From CAVQAH01 sp963784195 (GTDB lineage: Bacteria; Acidobacteriota; Vicinamibacteria; Vicinamibacterales; 2-12-FULL-66-21), in NCBI GenBank assembly GCA_963784195.1, contig CAWARA010000016.1, forward strand, positions 62,001 through 126,000: 64,000 bases of DNA, written 5' to 3'. The position numbers and the translations under genes are program-made. The notes under the pieces are model-generated. The model searched no databases. It had not been told where the DNA came from and saw only the letters and a list, made by a program, of their open reading frames with translations. Positions 9,739 to 17,061 of the stretch are shown piece by piece; positions within the stretch are counted from its first letter, which is position 1; every line of letters starts with the position of its first letter.

Positions 9739-9789
9739 GGGGTCAGGTCTTGAATCCCGGAAAAAGGTGGGGATTCAAGACCTGACCCC
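9739..9789. repeat. Perfect inverted repeat, REP-like hairpin
   Basis: The arms at 9739-9758 and 9770-9789 are exact reverse complements (GGGGTCAGGTCTTGAATCCC) around an 11-base loop. The structure sits between the dehydratase stop and the MFS start within the operon. The GGGGTCAGGTCTTGAAT arm resembles palindromic units that I recall near REP-associated tyrosine transposases. No transposase is present here. Confidence 0.8.
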
Positions 9790-9791
9790 TG

Positions 9792-10973
9792 TCAGATCGT
9801 CGGATTACGGCGGTGGATAGCGAACTCGCGGTGGCCGAGCGTCTCGGTGGCGGTTGGGCGGCCGGACGCCACGGCCAGGATCTCCAGAAACAGGCGATCG
9901 GCCGCCGACGCGAGCGTTTCCGAATCGTCCATGATGCCGCTCACATCGACGTCGATGTTGTCCGCCAGATGCTGCGCCGTGCGCGCGTTGCCGGTTACTT
10001 TGATGACCGGCGCGATCGGGTTGCCGGTCGGCGTGCCCAGTCCGGTCGTGAACACGACGACCTGGGCACCGCCGCCGACCATTCCGGTCACCGCTTCGAC
10101 GTCGAGGCCGGGGGTGTCCATCACGGTCAGTCCCTTGCGGCGGATCGGTGCGGCGTAACCGACGACATCCTCGAGCGGCGCGTGCTCGCCTCCCTTGTGC
10201 GTCGCTCCCAGCGATTTCTCCTCGATCGTGGTCAGACCGCCGCGGATGTTTCCGGGCGACGGCTGTGTTCCGCGGATGTCCAGCCCGAGCGCACGCGTCT
10301 CCGTCTCGACACGCGTGATCACCTGAATGAGCTGCGCTGCCGTGGCGGGACGCGTCGCACGCGCGGCGAGCAGGTGCTCGGCGCCCATGATTTCAGCAAT
10401 CTCGCCAAGCACGGCGCTCCCGCCGGCCGCGACCAGGCGATCGGTCACGCGGCCGAGCGCGGGATTCGATGCGAGACCTGATGTGTAATCCGATCCGCCA
10501 CACTTCAGCGACAGCACCAGGTCGGCGATGTCGCACCACTCGCGTTCCTGCGTGGAGATCGTGGCGCTGAGCTCCAGTCCTATGCGTGTGCCTGCCTCGA
10601 TCGTACGAACCGTCCCGCCTTCGGACTGGATCGCGACGATGGCGACCGGCTTCCGATGTTGACGAGCGACGTCCGCGAGCACATTCGCCATCACCTGCTC
10701 GCAGCCCAGCGCCACGACAAGGACGGCCCCGACGTTGGGATGCGCGCAATAGGCGGCCAGCGTGTCATGCGTCACGCGCATGTCGGGACCCAGTTGGCCG
10801 CAACCCGCGAGGTGCGGCAACGCTGCGCCGGCCGGGCCCACGGCGGCCGCGATCCGCTCGGCCACGACGGACGCGCAGATCACGGTCGGGACCACGAGCA
10901 GATGATTGCGCGTGCCCACGCGGCCGTCAGGCCGCTTGTATCCAAGAAATCCGGGTCGAACGCGTTCCGGCAT
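9792..10973 (-). CDS. UxaA/SuyB-type dehydratase, large catalytic subunit
   Basis: The 393-residue protein begins GYKRPDGRVGTRNHLLVVPT, the opening of the large domain of altronate dehydratase. Later family blocks include LVLSLKCGGSDYTSGLASNP, EKSLGATHKGG and FTTGLGTPTGNPIAPVIKVT, with the conserved Cys and Asp residues. UxaA dehydrates D-altronate to 2-keto-3-deoxygluconate using Fe. The same two-piece layout is used by (R)-sulfolactate sulfo-lyase SuyAB and galactarate dehydratases, so the exact substrate is open. The hexuronate-type transporter downstream favours a sugar acid. Confidence 0.85.
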   Translation of the reverse strand: MPERVRPGFLGYKRPDGRVGTRNHLLVVPTVICASVVAERIAAAVGPAGAALPHLAGCGQLGPDMRVTHDTLAAYCAHPNVGAVLVVALGCEQVMANVLADVARQHRKPVAIVAIQSEGGTVRTIEAGTRIGLELSATISTQEREWCDIADLVLSLKCGGSDYTSGLASNPALGRVTDRLVAAGGSAVLGEIAEIMGAEHLLAARATRPATAAQLIQVITRVETETRALGLDIRGTQPSPGNIRGGLTTIEEKSLGATHKGGEHAPLEDVVGYAAPIRRKGLTVMDTPGLDVEAVTGMVGGGAQVVVFTTGLGTPTGNPIAPVIKVTGNARTAQHLADNIDVDVSGIMDDSETLASAADRLFLEILAVASGRPTATETLGHREFAIHRRNPTI

Positions 10974-11034
10974 CTGTGATTTCCAACCAGCTCCTCGTCA
11001 GACGCAGTGTCTGACCGCCATCCGCATGTCTGCC

Positions 11035-11346
11035 CTACGTCGGCTCGGCGAGCCGGCTCTCCCCTGCGCTCCCCGACAAATCGCCGCGACCGCGGTTGCT
11101 CGCAACGTTGTGAATGTGCACGTGGGCGCCCGGCGCAATGTCCGCTGACGCGGCGCCGATGGGACTGCCGTACTTGATCACCGCTTCCCCCGCGCGAATC
11201 GACGCGATCGCAACCTTGTGCCCTGTCGGAATCACGTCGCAAACGACCACCGTCGTTCCGTCCAGGTCGAGTCGTGTGCCGGCGTCGAGTGGAACCAGCG
11301 CCGTCGCGACGTTGTCGCGCGCGCTGATGACGAGCACAGATTTCAC
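11035..11346 (-). CDS. UxaA/SuyA-type SAF-domain small subunit
   Basis: The 103-residue protein is a stand-alone SAF domain, equivalent to the N-terminal ~90 residues of single-chain altronate dehydratases. It contains VCDVIPTGHKVAIASIRAGE and VIKYGSPIGAAS, and its end, GAHVHIHNVAS, matches the metal/substrate-binding GEHVHTHN motif. Its start overlaps the SDR stop by four bases. The large subunit follows after 61 bp, so the two probably form one heteromeric enzyme. Confidence 0.85.
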   Translation of the reverse strand: MKSVLVISARDNVATALVPLDAGTRLDLDGTTVVVCDVIPTGHKVAIASIRAGEAVIKYGSPIGAASADIAPGAHVHIHNVASNRGRGDLSGSAGESRLAEPT

Positions 11347-12116
11347 TGGTTGACCCCACTGGCCAGGAACCCGCCGTCGACGGCGAGCAGGTGGCCGGTC
11401 ACGAACGAGGAGGCCTCGGAGGCGAGGAACACCGCAGCGCCGACGAGTTCATCGAGGCGTCCGAACCGTCGCATTGGCGTGCGCATCAGGAACTCCTGGC
11501 CCCGCCCGGAATCGAGCAGCGTGGCGTTCAGATCGGTCCGAAAGACTCCTGGCGCAATCGCATTGACCGTGACGTTGTGCGGAGCCCATTCGACTGCAAG
11601 GGCCCTGGTCAGTCCGGCCACAGCGGACTTGCTGGCGACGTAGGCCGCGACCTCGAACAGGCCGACGAACGACGAGAGCGATGCGATCGTGATGATCCGT
11701 CCCGATCCCTGCGCGATCATCTGACGGCCGAACACCTGGCACGCCCGCAACGTGCCGGTGACGTTCGTGTCGAGGATCCGCTGCCAGTCCTCCTCGTGCA
11801 TGTCCAGCGTCGGTGTCCTGCGGGTGATACCTGCGACGCACAGCAGGATGTCGATCCGTCCGAACGCCTCCATACATGCCGCACGCACCTGATCCAGCGA
11901 CGCCATGTCCGACACATCCGACGTGAGGCGCACGGTCTGACGTCCGCGCTGCTCGATCTCGCTCGCCACGCTGTCGACGAGATCTGCACGCCGGGCGGTG
12001 GCCACCACGTCCGCGCCGGCATCCGCGAGGCCAAGCGCAAGGACCCGGCCGATTCCACTCGTCCCGCCGACAACGACAGCAACGCGGCCGGAGAGGTCGA
12101 ACAGATTCGCGCTCAA
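11343..12116 (-). CDS. SDR-family oxidoreductase (gluconate 5-dehydrogenase/KduD-like)
   Basis: The 257-residue Rossmann-fold protein has the cofactor motif GGTSGIGR, the catalytic YVASK and the ending HLLAVDGGF. The usual NNAG motif reads CVAG, a small deviation. In the uronate context it most likely interconverts a keto-acid and a hydroxy sugar acid, for example fructuronate/mannonate or 5-keto-gluconate/gluconate. It overlaps both neighbours by four bases, showing tight operon coupling with the dehydratase subunits and the FadR-type regulator. Confidence 0.85.
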   Translation of the reverse strand: MSANLFDLSGRVAVVVGGTSGIGRVLALGLADAGADVVATARRADLVDSVASEIEQRGRQTVRLTSDVSDMASLDQVRAACMEAFGRIDILLCVAGITRRTPTLDMHEEDWQRILDTNVTGTLRACQVFGRQMIAQGSGRIITIASLSSFVGLFEVAAYVASKSAVAGLTRALAVEWAPHNVTVNAIAPGVFRTDLNATLLDSGRGQEFLMRTPMRRFGRLDELVGAAVFLASEASSFVTGHLLAVDGGFLASGVNQ

Positions 12117-12901
12117 CGCGAGATTCCCCGCCGCCGCCCTTTCGCCGCCCGCTGCTTCGGCTCTGCGGCTGAGGGTTCGCCCGCCGCGGGTGTGCTCGCC
12201 GTGTCGTCGCCCTCCTGTGCCTGATAAGCGCTGGCTTGCAGCAAGTGGTTGTTCATCGCCGTCCGAGCCGTTTCTGCGTCGCGCGCCCGGATGGCCTGGT
12301 AGATCCGGCGATGCGCTTCGGCGGCATCTCGCAGATCGCGGGCGAAGGCGCGCTCCGCCGTGCGGCGGCGACGTTCGTAATACAACGTCGACACCATTTC
12401 CACGAGCGACGCCACGATGGGGTTCCCCGATGCGGCGGCCACCGCGCGATGGAAGCGAATGTCGTGCACCAGAAACGCCTGTGGTTGATCGAGCGAGGCG
12501 AAGAGGTTTGCCACTTCTTCGGCCATGGTCGCCATGTGTTCCGGGGTGGCGCGCTCGGCGGCAAGGCCGGCACCGCCCACCTCGAGAATGCGCCGCGCCT
12601 CGTACATGTCGGCTCGAGTGAACCCGTGAAGCGCCGCGAGAAAGCTCAGAGGCTCGGCCGCCAGCACGGGCGGGCCATCCGGAATGAACGTGCCGGATCC
12701 GTGCCGCGAGTGCACGACCCCCATCGCCGCAAGCGCCCGCAGCCCTGCTCGAACGGTCGGGCGGCTGACGCCGACCAGCCCTGCGAGGTCGCGTTCGGCC
12801 GGGAGCCGATCGCCGGGCCGCAACCGTCCGCGCTCGATGAGGCTGCGGACGTGACTGACGACCTGCTGCGTGCTGCCCTCGCTCGTCGCCGGTACCAGCA
12901 T
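12113..12901 (-). CDS. GntR-family regulator, FadR/FCD subgroup
   Basis: A winged-helix domain (LRPGDRLPAERDLAGLVGVS, RPTVRAGLRALAAMGVV) is followed by an FCD ligand domain with metal-site residues (HDIRFHRAVAAASGNP, EAHRRIYQAIRARDAE). An in-frame ATG at 12949 would add 16 residues. I prefer the ATG at 12901: it puts the helix-turn-helix at the usual distance and leaves the operator-like palindrome at 12924-12939 outside the coding region. FCD regulators sense small acids such as uronates, lactate or pyruvate. It lies inside the operon it probably controls. Confidence 0.85.
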   Translation of the reverse strand: MLVPATSEGSTQQVVSHVRSLIERGRLRPGDRLPAERDLAGLVGVSRPTVRAGLRALAAMGVVHSRHGSGTFIPDGPPVLAAEPLSFLAALHGFTRADMYEARRILEVGGAGLAAERATPEHMATMAEEVANLFASLDQPQAFLVHDIRFHRAVAAASGNPIVASLVEMVSTLYYERRRRTAERAFARDLRDAAEAHRRIYQAIRARDAETARTAMNNHLLQASAYQAQEGDDTASTPAAGEPSAAEPKQRAAKGRRRGISR

Positions 12902-12923
12902 GTCGCCGGACTGGAGTTTTGCC

Positions 12924-12939
12924 ACTGGTCTAGCCAATT
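12924..12939. promoter_or_regulatory. Candidate FCD-type operator
   Basis: ACTGGTCTAGCCAATT is an imperfect palindrome of the PdhR/LldR form (AATTGGT-N3-ACCAATT). It sits just upstream of the preferred regulator start. Autoregulation is inferred. Similar TGGTC...CCA motifs occur at 63854 and 63882, upstream of the TonB receptor. Confidence 0.45.
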
Positions 12940-12978
12940 TCACCGCCATCGCGCGAAATCACCGTGTCTGCCGCAATA

Positions 12979-14244
12979 TTACGCACGTCTGGCGGAAAGG
13001 CAAGCCTGCGACCGTTCCTCGAATTGCAAGTGGTCAGACCTTTGCCGCGGGAGTTGGCGTTCGCGCCCCGCCGGCAGCAGGCTGACTGCGATGGCACCGG
13101 CAGCTGCGAGGGTCACCAGGACGAGAAACCCGCTGGTGTAGCTCCCGGTTTGATCGCGCAGGGTGGCGACCAGCATCGGGACCAGCGCCTCGGACACACT
13201 GTCGGCGGTCAGGACGACGCCCATCACACGTCCCATGATGGCGACGCCGTATAAATCGGCAGCCATCAGCGGAATGATCATGTAGTCGCCGCCGAGTCCG
13301 ATGCCAAAGAAGAACGCGCACACCGCGAGGACGCCCGGCGTGGGCGCGTAGAACAAGGGGGGAATGGTCGCCGCCACGATGACGTAGATGAGCAGCATCA
13401 CGCGCTTCTTCGGCCAGCGGTCCGCGAGCCACCCCATGAACAAACGGCCGGCGACGCTGCCGGTGAGGATGAGCGAGAGTGTCAGATCGATCGACGACTG
13501 CGGCAGTTGTCGATCCAATCGCAGAAACAGCGCCAGGTTCTGCATCGTCCCGCCGACCGCGCCGATCGACGCCATGCTGCCGATCATCAGCAGATAGAAC
13601 GCCGGCTTGGAAAGCACCGACCCCAGCGACGGCGCAGACACGGCGCTGCGCGTGCTCTGAGCGGGCGGTTCGCGCACGAACCACGCAGCTGGAAAGGCAA
13701 TCAGGATCATCAGGATGCCAAGTGCCCGCAACGCGCCGCGCCACCCGAGGGTTTGCGTCAGCGCAAAGGCGAGCAGCGGGACGATGGCGCCGCCGAGGCC
13801 GATGCCGAGATACGCCACGCCCATGGCCTTGCCACGGCCGCGGTCGAACCAGCGGGAGAGCAGCACCTGATTGGGCAGCGGTCCGCCGCAGAGATACCCG
13901 AGCGCGTTGAACGCGTAGAACAGATAGAACGACGCGAGGCTCGTGACGTATGACAGGCCGATGAGCGCGCCGCCGGCCATGAGGATTCCACCGAGCATCA
14001 GCCGGCGAGGTCCGAGCGCATCCACGAACCGCCCGGCCAGGAATCCGAATGCGACCGCGATCGCGATCTTGCTGTACGCGTTCCCCGACGTGACCTGCTG
14101 GCGCGTCCAACCGAGCTCTTCCACGTAAAACGGATAGAAGCGCGGCAGGCCATACAGCGCGAAGCCGACGATCGAAAAGAGCGCGAGGAAGGCGGTCACG
14201 ACCGCGAAGATCTGTGCCTGCCTGGAAGTGCTGCCTGCGGTCAT
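12979..14244 (-). CDS. MFS transporter (OFA/monocarboxylate-like)
   Basis: The 421-residue protein has twelve predicted membrane segments. The loop after TM2 reads LAGRFVDALGPRRLMLGG, and the half-repeat reads WLADRWPKKRVMLLI. It resembles oxalate/formate- and monocarboxylate-type major facilitators that carry organic acids. The start overlaps the upstream oxidoreductase stop (ATGA). With the ExuT-like carrier it gives this operon two acid transporters, so it may import a different acid or export a product. Confidence 0.85.
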   Translation of the reverse strand: MTAGSTSRQAQIFAVVTAFLALFSIVGFALYGLPRFYPFYVEELGWTRQQVTSGNAYSKIAIAVAFGFLAGRFVDALGPRRLMLGGILMAGGALIGLSYVTSLASFYLFYAFNALGYLCGGPLPNQVLLSRWFDRGRGKAMGVAYLGIGLGGAIVPLLAFALTQTLGWRGALRALGILMILIAFPAAWFVREPPAQSTRSAVSAPSLGSVLSKPAFYLLMIGSMASIGAVGGTMQNLALFLRLDRQLPQSSIDLTLSLILTGSVAGRLFMGWLADRWPKKRVMLLIYVIVAATIPPLFYAPTPGVLAVCAFFFGIGLGGDYMIIPLMAADLYGVAIMGRVMGVVLTADSVSEALVPMLVATLRDQTGSYTSGFLVLVTLAAAGAIAVSLLPAGRERQLPRQRSDHLQFEERSQACLSARRA

Positions 14245-15686
14245 GTTCTGGCTCCCGCCTTGCGCTCGCGCAGTCGCGCGCCGTCGGGGTGCGCGGCGTA
14301 GAACTCGTCGAGTGGATAGCAGCCGGAAACGAGGCCCATGCGAGGTCCGGTCGTGCAGTCGCTGAACGTCCTGCAGATCGATTTGCGCTTCAGAGCGCGG
14401 CCGCTGAGCACGTCAGCAGGGAGATCGGGATACGAAAGCGCCAGACGACCGAGCCCGACGAAGTCGGTCAGACCGTGCCGGACGTTATATTGCGCAACGT
14501 GCGGCAGCCAGTCCTGGAGGTACGTGTAGGCGGACCCAACGAACACCATCTCCGGAAACGCCGCCTTCAACCGCGCGGTCGCATCGATCTGCCGTGCGAC
14601 GCCCAGTAATGGATCCTCCGGCGGCTCATACCCGTCGGCTGGTGGGAATGTCGCCGGACGCTGAATATGCGGACTGTAGTACGGACTGCCTGCCGTCGTG
14701 CAGATCCATCGGACCCCGCGCGCCTGCAGCATGCGCACGACATCCCGCGCCTCCGTCAGCACGTCGTCCATCGATCCACCGTGCATCAGTCCGAATGCAT
14801 GGTCGTACCCGTCCAACGACGCATCTGGCTCCCCGCGACCACTGGTTCCCTTCCGAAACGGCACGGCATCGAACACCGAGATCCGGACACCGATCGCGAG
14901 ACCCGGCACTTCGGTCCTGATGCCATCGATGACGTCACGAAGGAACCGCGTCCTGTTGTCGAGGTCGCCACCGTAGCGGCCGGGGCGGCTGCGCGCACTC
15001 AGGAGCTCGTGCAACAGATAGCCGTGACAATGTTTGATGTCGACGAACTGAAACCCGATGTCGTACGCCATCCGCGCTGCGCCGATGAACTCGGCAACCA
15101 GGCGATCCAGGTCATCGTCCGACAGCACGCGCACGCCTGACGGGAACCGGCGGTCGAGTACGGGATGGCGGTAGGCCACGAGTGGTTCGGCCTGGACATC
15201 GTCGAGGGGCCGGGCGAATCTGCCCGAGTGCGTCAGTTGAAGGCCGATGTAGAGATCGTCGGCGGCACGCGGCCCGAATTGCGCGATGTGCTCGTCGACG
15301 AGCGCGGCCCGCAGGTCCGCCAGAGGCTTCTTCGTCGCGTCGACGATCAGGAGCTGATTGGGATTGGCACGGCCGTCCTGACGTACCGCCACCGCTTCGC
15401 CGCCCCAGATCAACTTCGCGCCGCTGAGCCCGAAATGGCGCCACCGGCGGATCGTCAGCTCGCTGGGACGCCCGTCGAGTGTGCCGTCCCAGCCTTCCAT
15501 TGGCAGGATGCAGAAGCGGTTCCCGATTCGGACGCCATCCACCTCGAGCGGGTCAGCGAGTGGAGAGTCTTCCGGCTTCGCCAGGTCGTCTTCGAACTGG
15601 AGCGGAATATCGAGACCGGCGAGGTGCGCGCGAAACGCGGCCGCCGTTTTGAACGACGCGACGCGCGGGAATCGATCGGCACTCAC
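14241..15686 (-). CDS. NADH:flavin oxidoreductase (old yellow enzyme family)
   Basis: The 481-residue TIM-barrel flavoprotein contains the FMN and substrate motifs LTHSGRFARP, IKHCHGYLLHELLSARSRPG (the HxxH-like pair) and VGLGRLALSYPDLPADVLSG. It is longer than classical OYE. It ends with a cysteine-bearing stretch (KSICRTFSDCTTGPRMGLVSG, then CYP) reminiscent of the linker in larger members, but no second Fe-S or FAD domain follows. It probably reduces an activated double bond or keto group in a sugar-acid intermediate. It is translationally coupled to neighbours on both sides. Confidence 0.83.
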   Translation of the reverse strand: MSADRFPRVASFKTAAAFRAHLAGLDIPLQFEDDLAKPEDSPLADPLEVDGVRIGNRFCILPMEGWDGTLDGRPSELTIRRWRHFGLSGAKLIWGGEAVAVRQDGRANPNQLLIVDATKKPLADLRAALVDEHIAQFGPRAADDLYIGLQLTHSGRFARPLDDVQAEPLVAYRHPVLDRRFPSGVRVLSDDDLDRLVAEFIGAARMAYDIGFQFVDIKHCHGYLLHELLSARSRPGRYGGDLDNRTRFLRDVIDGIRTEVPGLAIGVRISVFDAVPFRKGTSGRGEPDASLDGYDHAFGLMHGGSMDDVLTEARDVVRMLQARGVRWICTTAGSPYYSPHIQRPATFPPADGYEPPEDPLLGVARQIDATARLKAAFPEMVFVGSAYTYLQDWLPHVAQYNVRHGLTDFVGLGRLALSYPDLPADVLSGRALKRKSICRTFSDCTTGPRMGLVSGCYPLDEFYAAHPDGARLRERKAGART

Positions 15687-16405
15687 GATGGATGCCCGTC
15701 TGACGCGTTGCCAGTGGCGCCGCTCGCTTCCAGATGCGAAGTGTAGGCGGCGAGAGCTCCGCGATTGTGCGTGCGCATCACATCCTCGAGCCGCTCGAGG
15801 TCGCGGGCCTTCATCAGCGCGAGGATCTCGTGGTGCTCGCGCTGCGCCTGGTCCGCGCGCCGCGTAAAGACATTGTTGAAGAAGTAACGTCGCACCCGAT
15901 CCCAGTGATCGAGCGCGCGCTGCAACATCTCATTGAGCATCGGCATGCCCGACAGCCGGCTGATCGCCAGGTGGAACTGTGAATTCAGCTCGGCCCAGCG
16001 ACTCTGCTGATCCGCTTCGAGCGAACGGTCCATCTCCACCACGATCTCCTCGAGCGATCGAAAGTCCGCATCGGTGGCTGTCGCAGCCGCCGCTCGCGCC
16101 GAAACGGTCTCGAGCCCTTCGAGGATCGTGAACACTTCCACGATCGATTGCCGCGAAATCGGCGCGACCGTCGCGCCCACGTGCGCCACGTTCACCACGA
16201 GCCCTTCCGACTCGAGTTGCTTGAGCGCCTCGCGGACGGGAATGATGCTGATGTCGAGCCGGCGCGCGAGCTCATCGATCACCAGTCTTTCGCCAGGACG
16301 CAGCTCACACAGGATGATCGCGTCACGGAGTGTGCCGTAGACGAACTGCTGCTTCGTGACGTGCCGGCGGAGGACCGCCGACGTCGTGCGAGATTCGAGA
16401 GGCAT
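15683..16405 (-). CDS. GntR-family transcriptional regulator, FCD subgroup
   Basis: The 240-residue protein has a winged helix (LRPGERLVIDELARRLDISI, IPVREALKQLESEGLV) and a C-terminal FCD domain (ELNSQFHLAISRLSGMPMLN, EHHEILALMKARD). The ATG at 16405 shares one base with the stop of the corrected DoxX frame (TGATG). It is the second gene of the minus operon. The perfect palindrome at 17013-17024, ahead of the operon and of the divergent DUF6807 gene, is a plausible binding site. It is one of two GntR-type regulators in the same operon. Confidence 0.87.
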   Translation of the reverse strand: MPLESRTTSAVLRRHVTKQQFVYGTLRDAIILCELRPGERLVIDELARRLDISIIPVREALKQLESEGLVVNVAHVGATVAPISRQSIVEVFTILEGLETVSARAAAATATDADFRSLEEIVVEMDRSLEADQQSRWAELNSQFHLAISRLSGMPMLNEMLQRALDHWDRVRRYFFNNVFTRRADQAQREHHEILALMKARDLERLEDVMRTHNRGALAAYTSHLEASGATGNASDGHPS

Positions 16406-16948
16406 CACGATGTCGTCAGCGGTGCAGGGGCCGTCACCGCAGGCGACGTGCGACGACGGAACAGGTCGAGTCCAGCGATTCGCCCGGTGCGAAACACCAG
16501 GAGGACCCCGACTGCGGCCGCTTCGATGAGGTTCTTGTTCACGATCAGATAGGTGCCTTCGGCGCGCGGTTCGGGCGTCCCCAGAAGAGGAATCGCCGAT
16601 ACGTAGAAGATCATCAGGAACGCGAGTACCGACCACGCACGCCGCCTGCGTGAACAACCCGAGAATCAACAACAGTCCCGCCGCGAGCAGCGCGATGGCG
16701 ACAAACGAGTCGAGCCAGGGCGTCCATGCCGGATCCGCCAGGGCCCGGAAGGCCTCCGCGAACGGGCCGGACGCGTTGCGAAGATACCCGGCCGACGAGA
16801 ACGGCTCGAGCGGCGAGCCGGACCGGTTCCACGCGGGGTGAAGCAGTTTGAAATATCCTTCGTAGGCGAAGTGCCAGCCGATCAGGGTCCGGAGCAGGAC
16901 GAGCGCGATTTGCTGGGCGCCGGAGAGTGCAGAAACGGTGGCGGTCAT
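16405..16948 (-). CDS. DoxX-family membrane protein; one-base frameshift
   Basis: The ATG at 16948 has GGAGG eight bases upstream. The first part reads LLRTLIGWHFAYEGYFKLLH, typical of DoxX, and carries several membrane helices. The frame shifts near 16627-16634. Deleting one base restores VVVLAFLMIFYVSAIPLLG and the ending IEAAAVGVLLVFRTGRIAGL, for about 180 residues in all. DoxX proteins are small four-helix membrane proteins linked to quinone or thiol redox chemistry; this one may support the oxidoreductases downstream. Without repair the frame would appear falsely fused to the GntR gene. Confidence 0.8.
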
Positions 16949-17011
16949 GAGCAAGCCTCCGAACTGGCGAAGTGGATGCGAGGCTACGCCGGGCGGCGAC
17001 CGCTGTCAAGA

Positions 17012-17026
17012 GATCATATATGATAT
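17012..17026. promoter_or_regulatory. Perfect 12-bp palindrome in a divergent promoter
   Basis: ATCATATATGAT (17013-17024) is a perfect palindrome within the 113-bp gap between the DoxX/GntR operon and the DUF6807 gene. It is AT-rich in an otherwise GC-rich region. Position and form suit a GntR/FCD operator acting on both directions; the link to the regulator at 15683 is inferred. Confidence 0.5.
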
Positions 17027-17061
17027 GCGACGCCGTAACTTACTGATTCTGGAGGCTGCCG

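Noticed and set aside
15683..16954. A single DoxX-GntR fusion protein
   Set aside because: The join is an out-of-frame tail caused by one extra base near 16630. The corrected DoxX frame stops at 16405, where the regulator has its own start.
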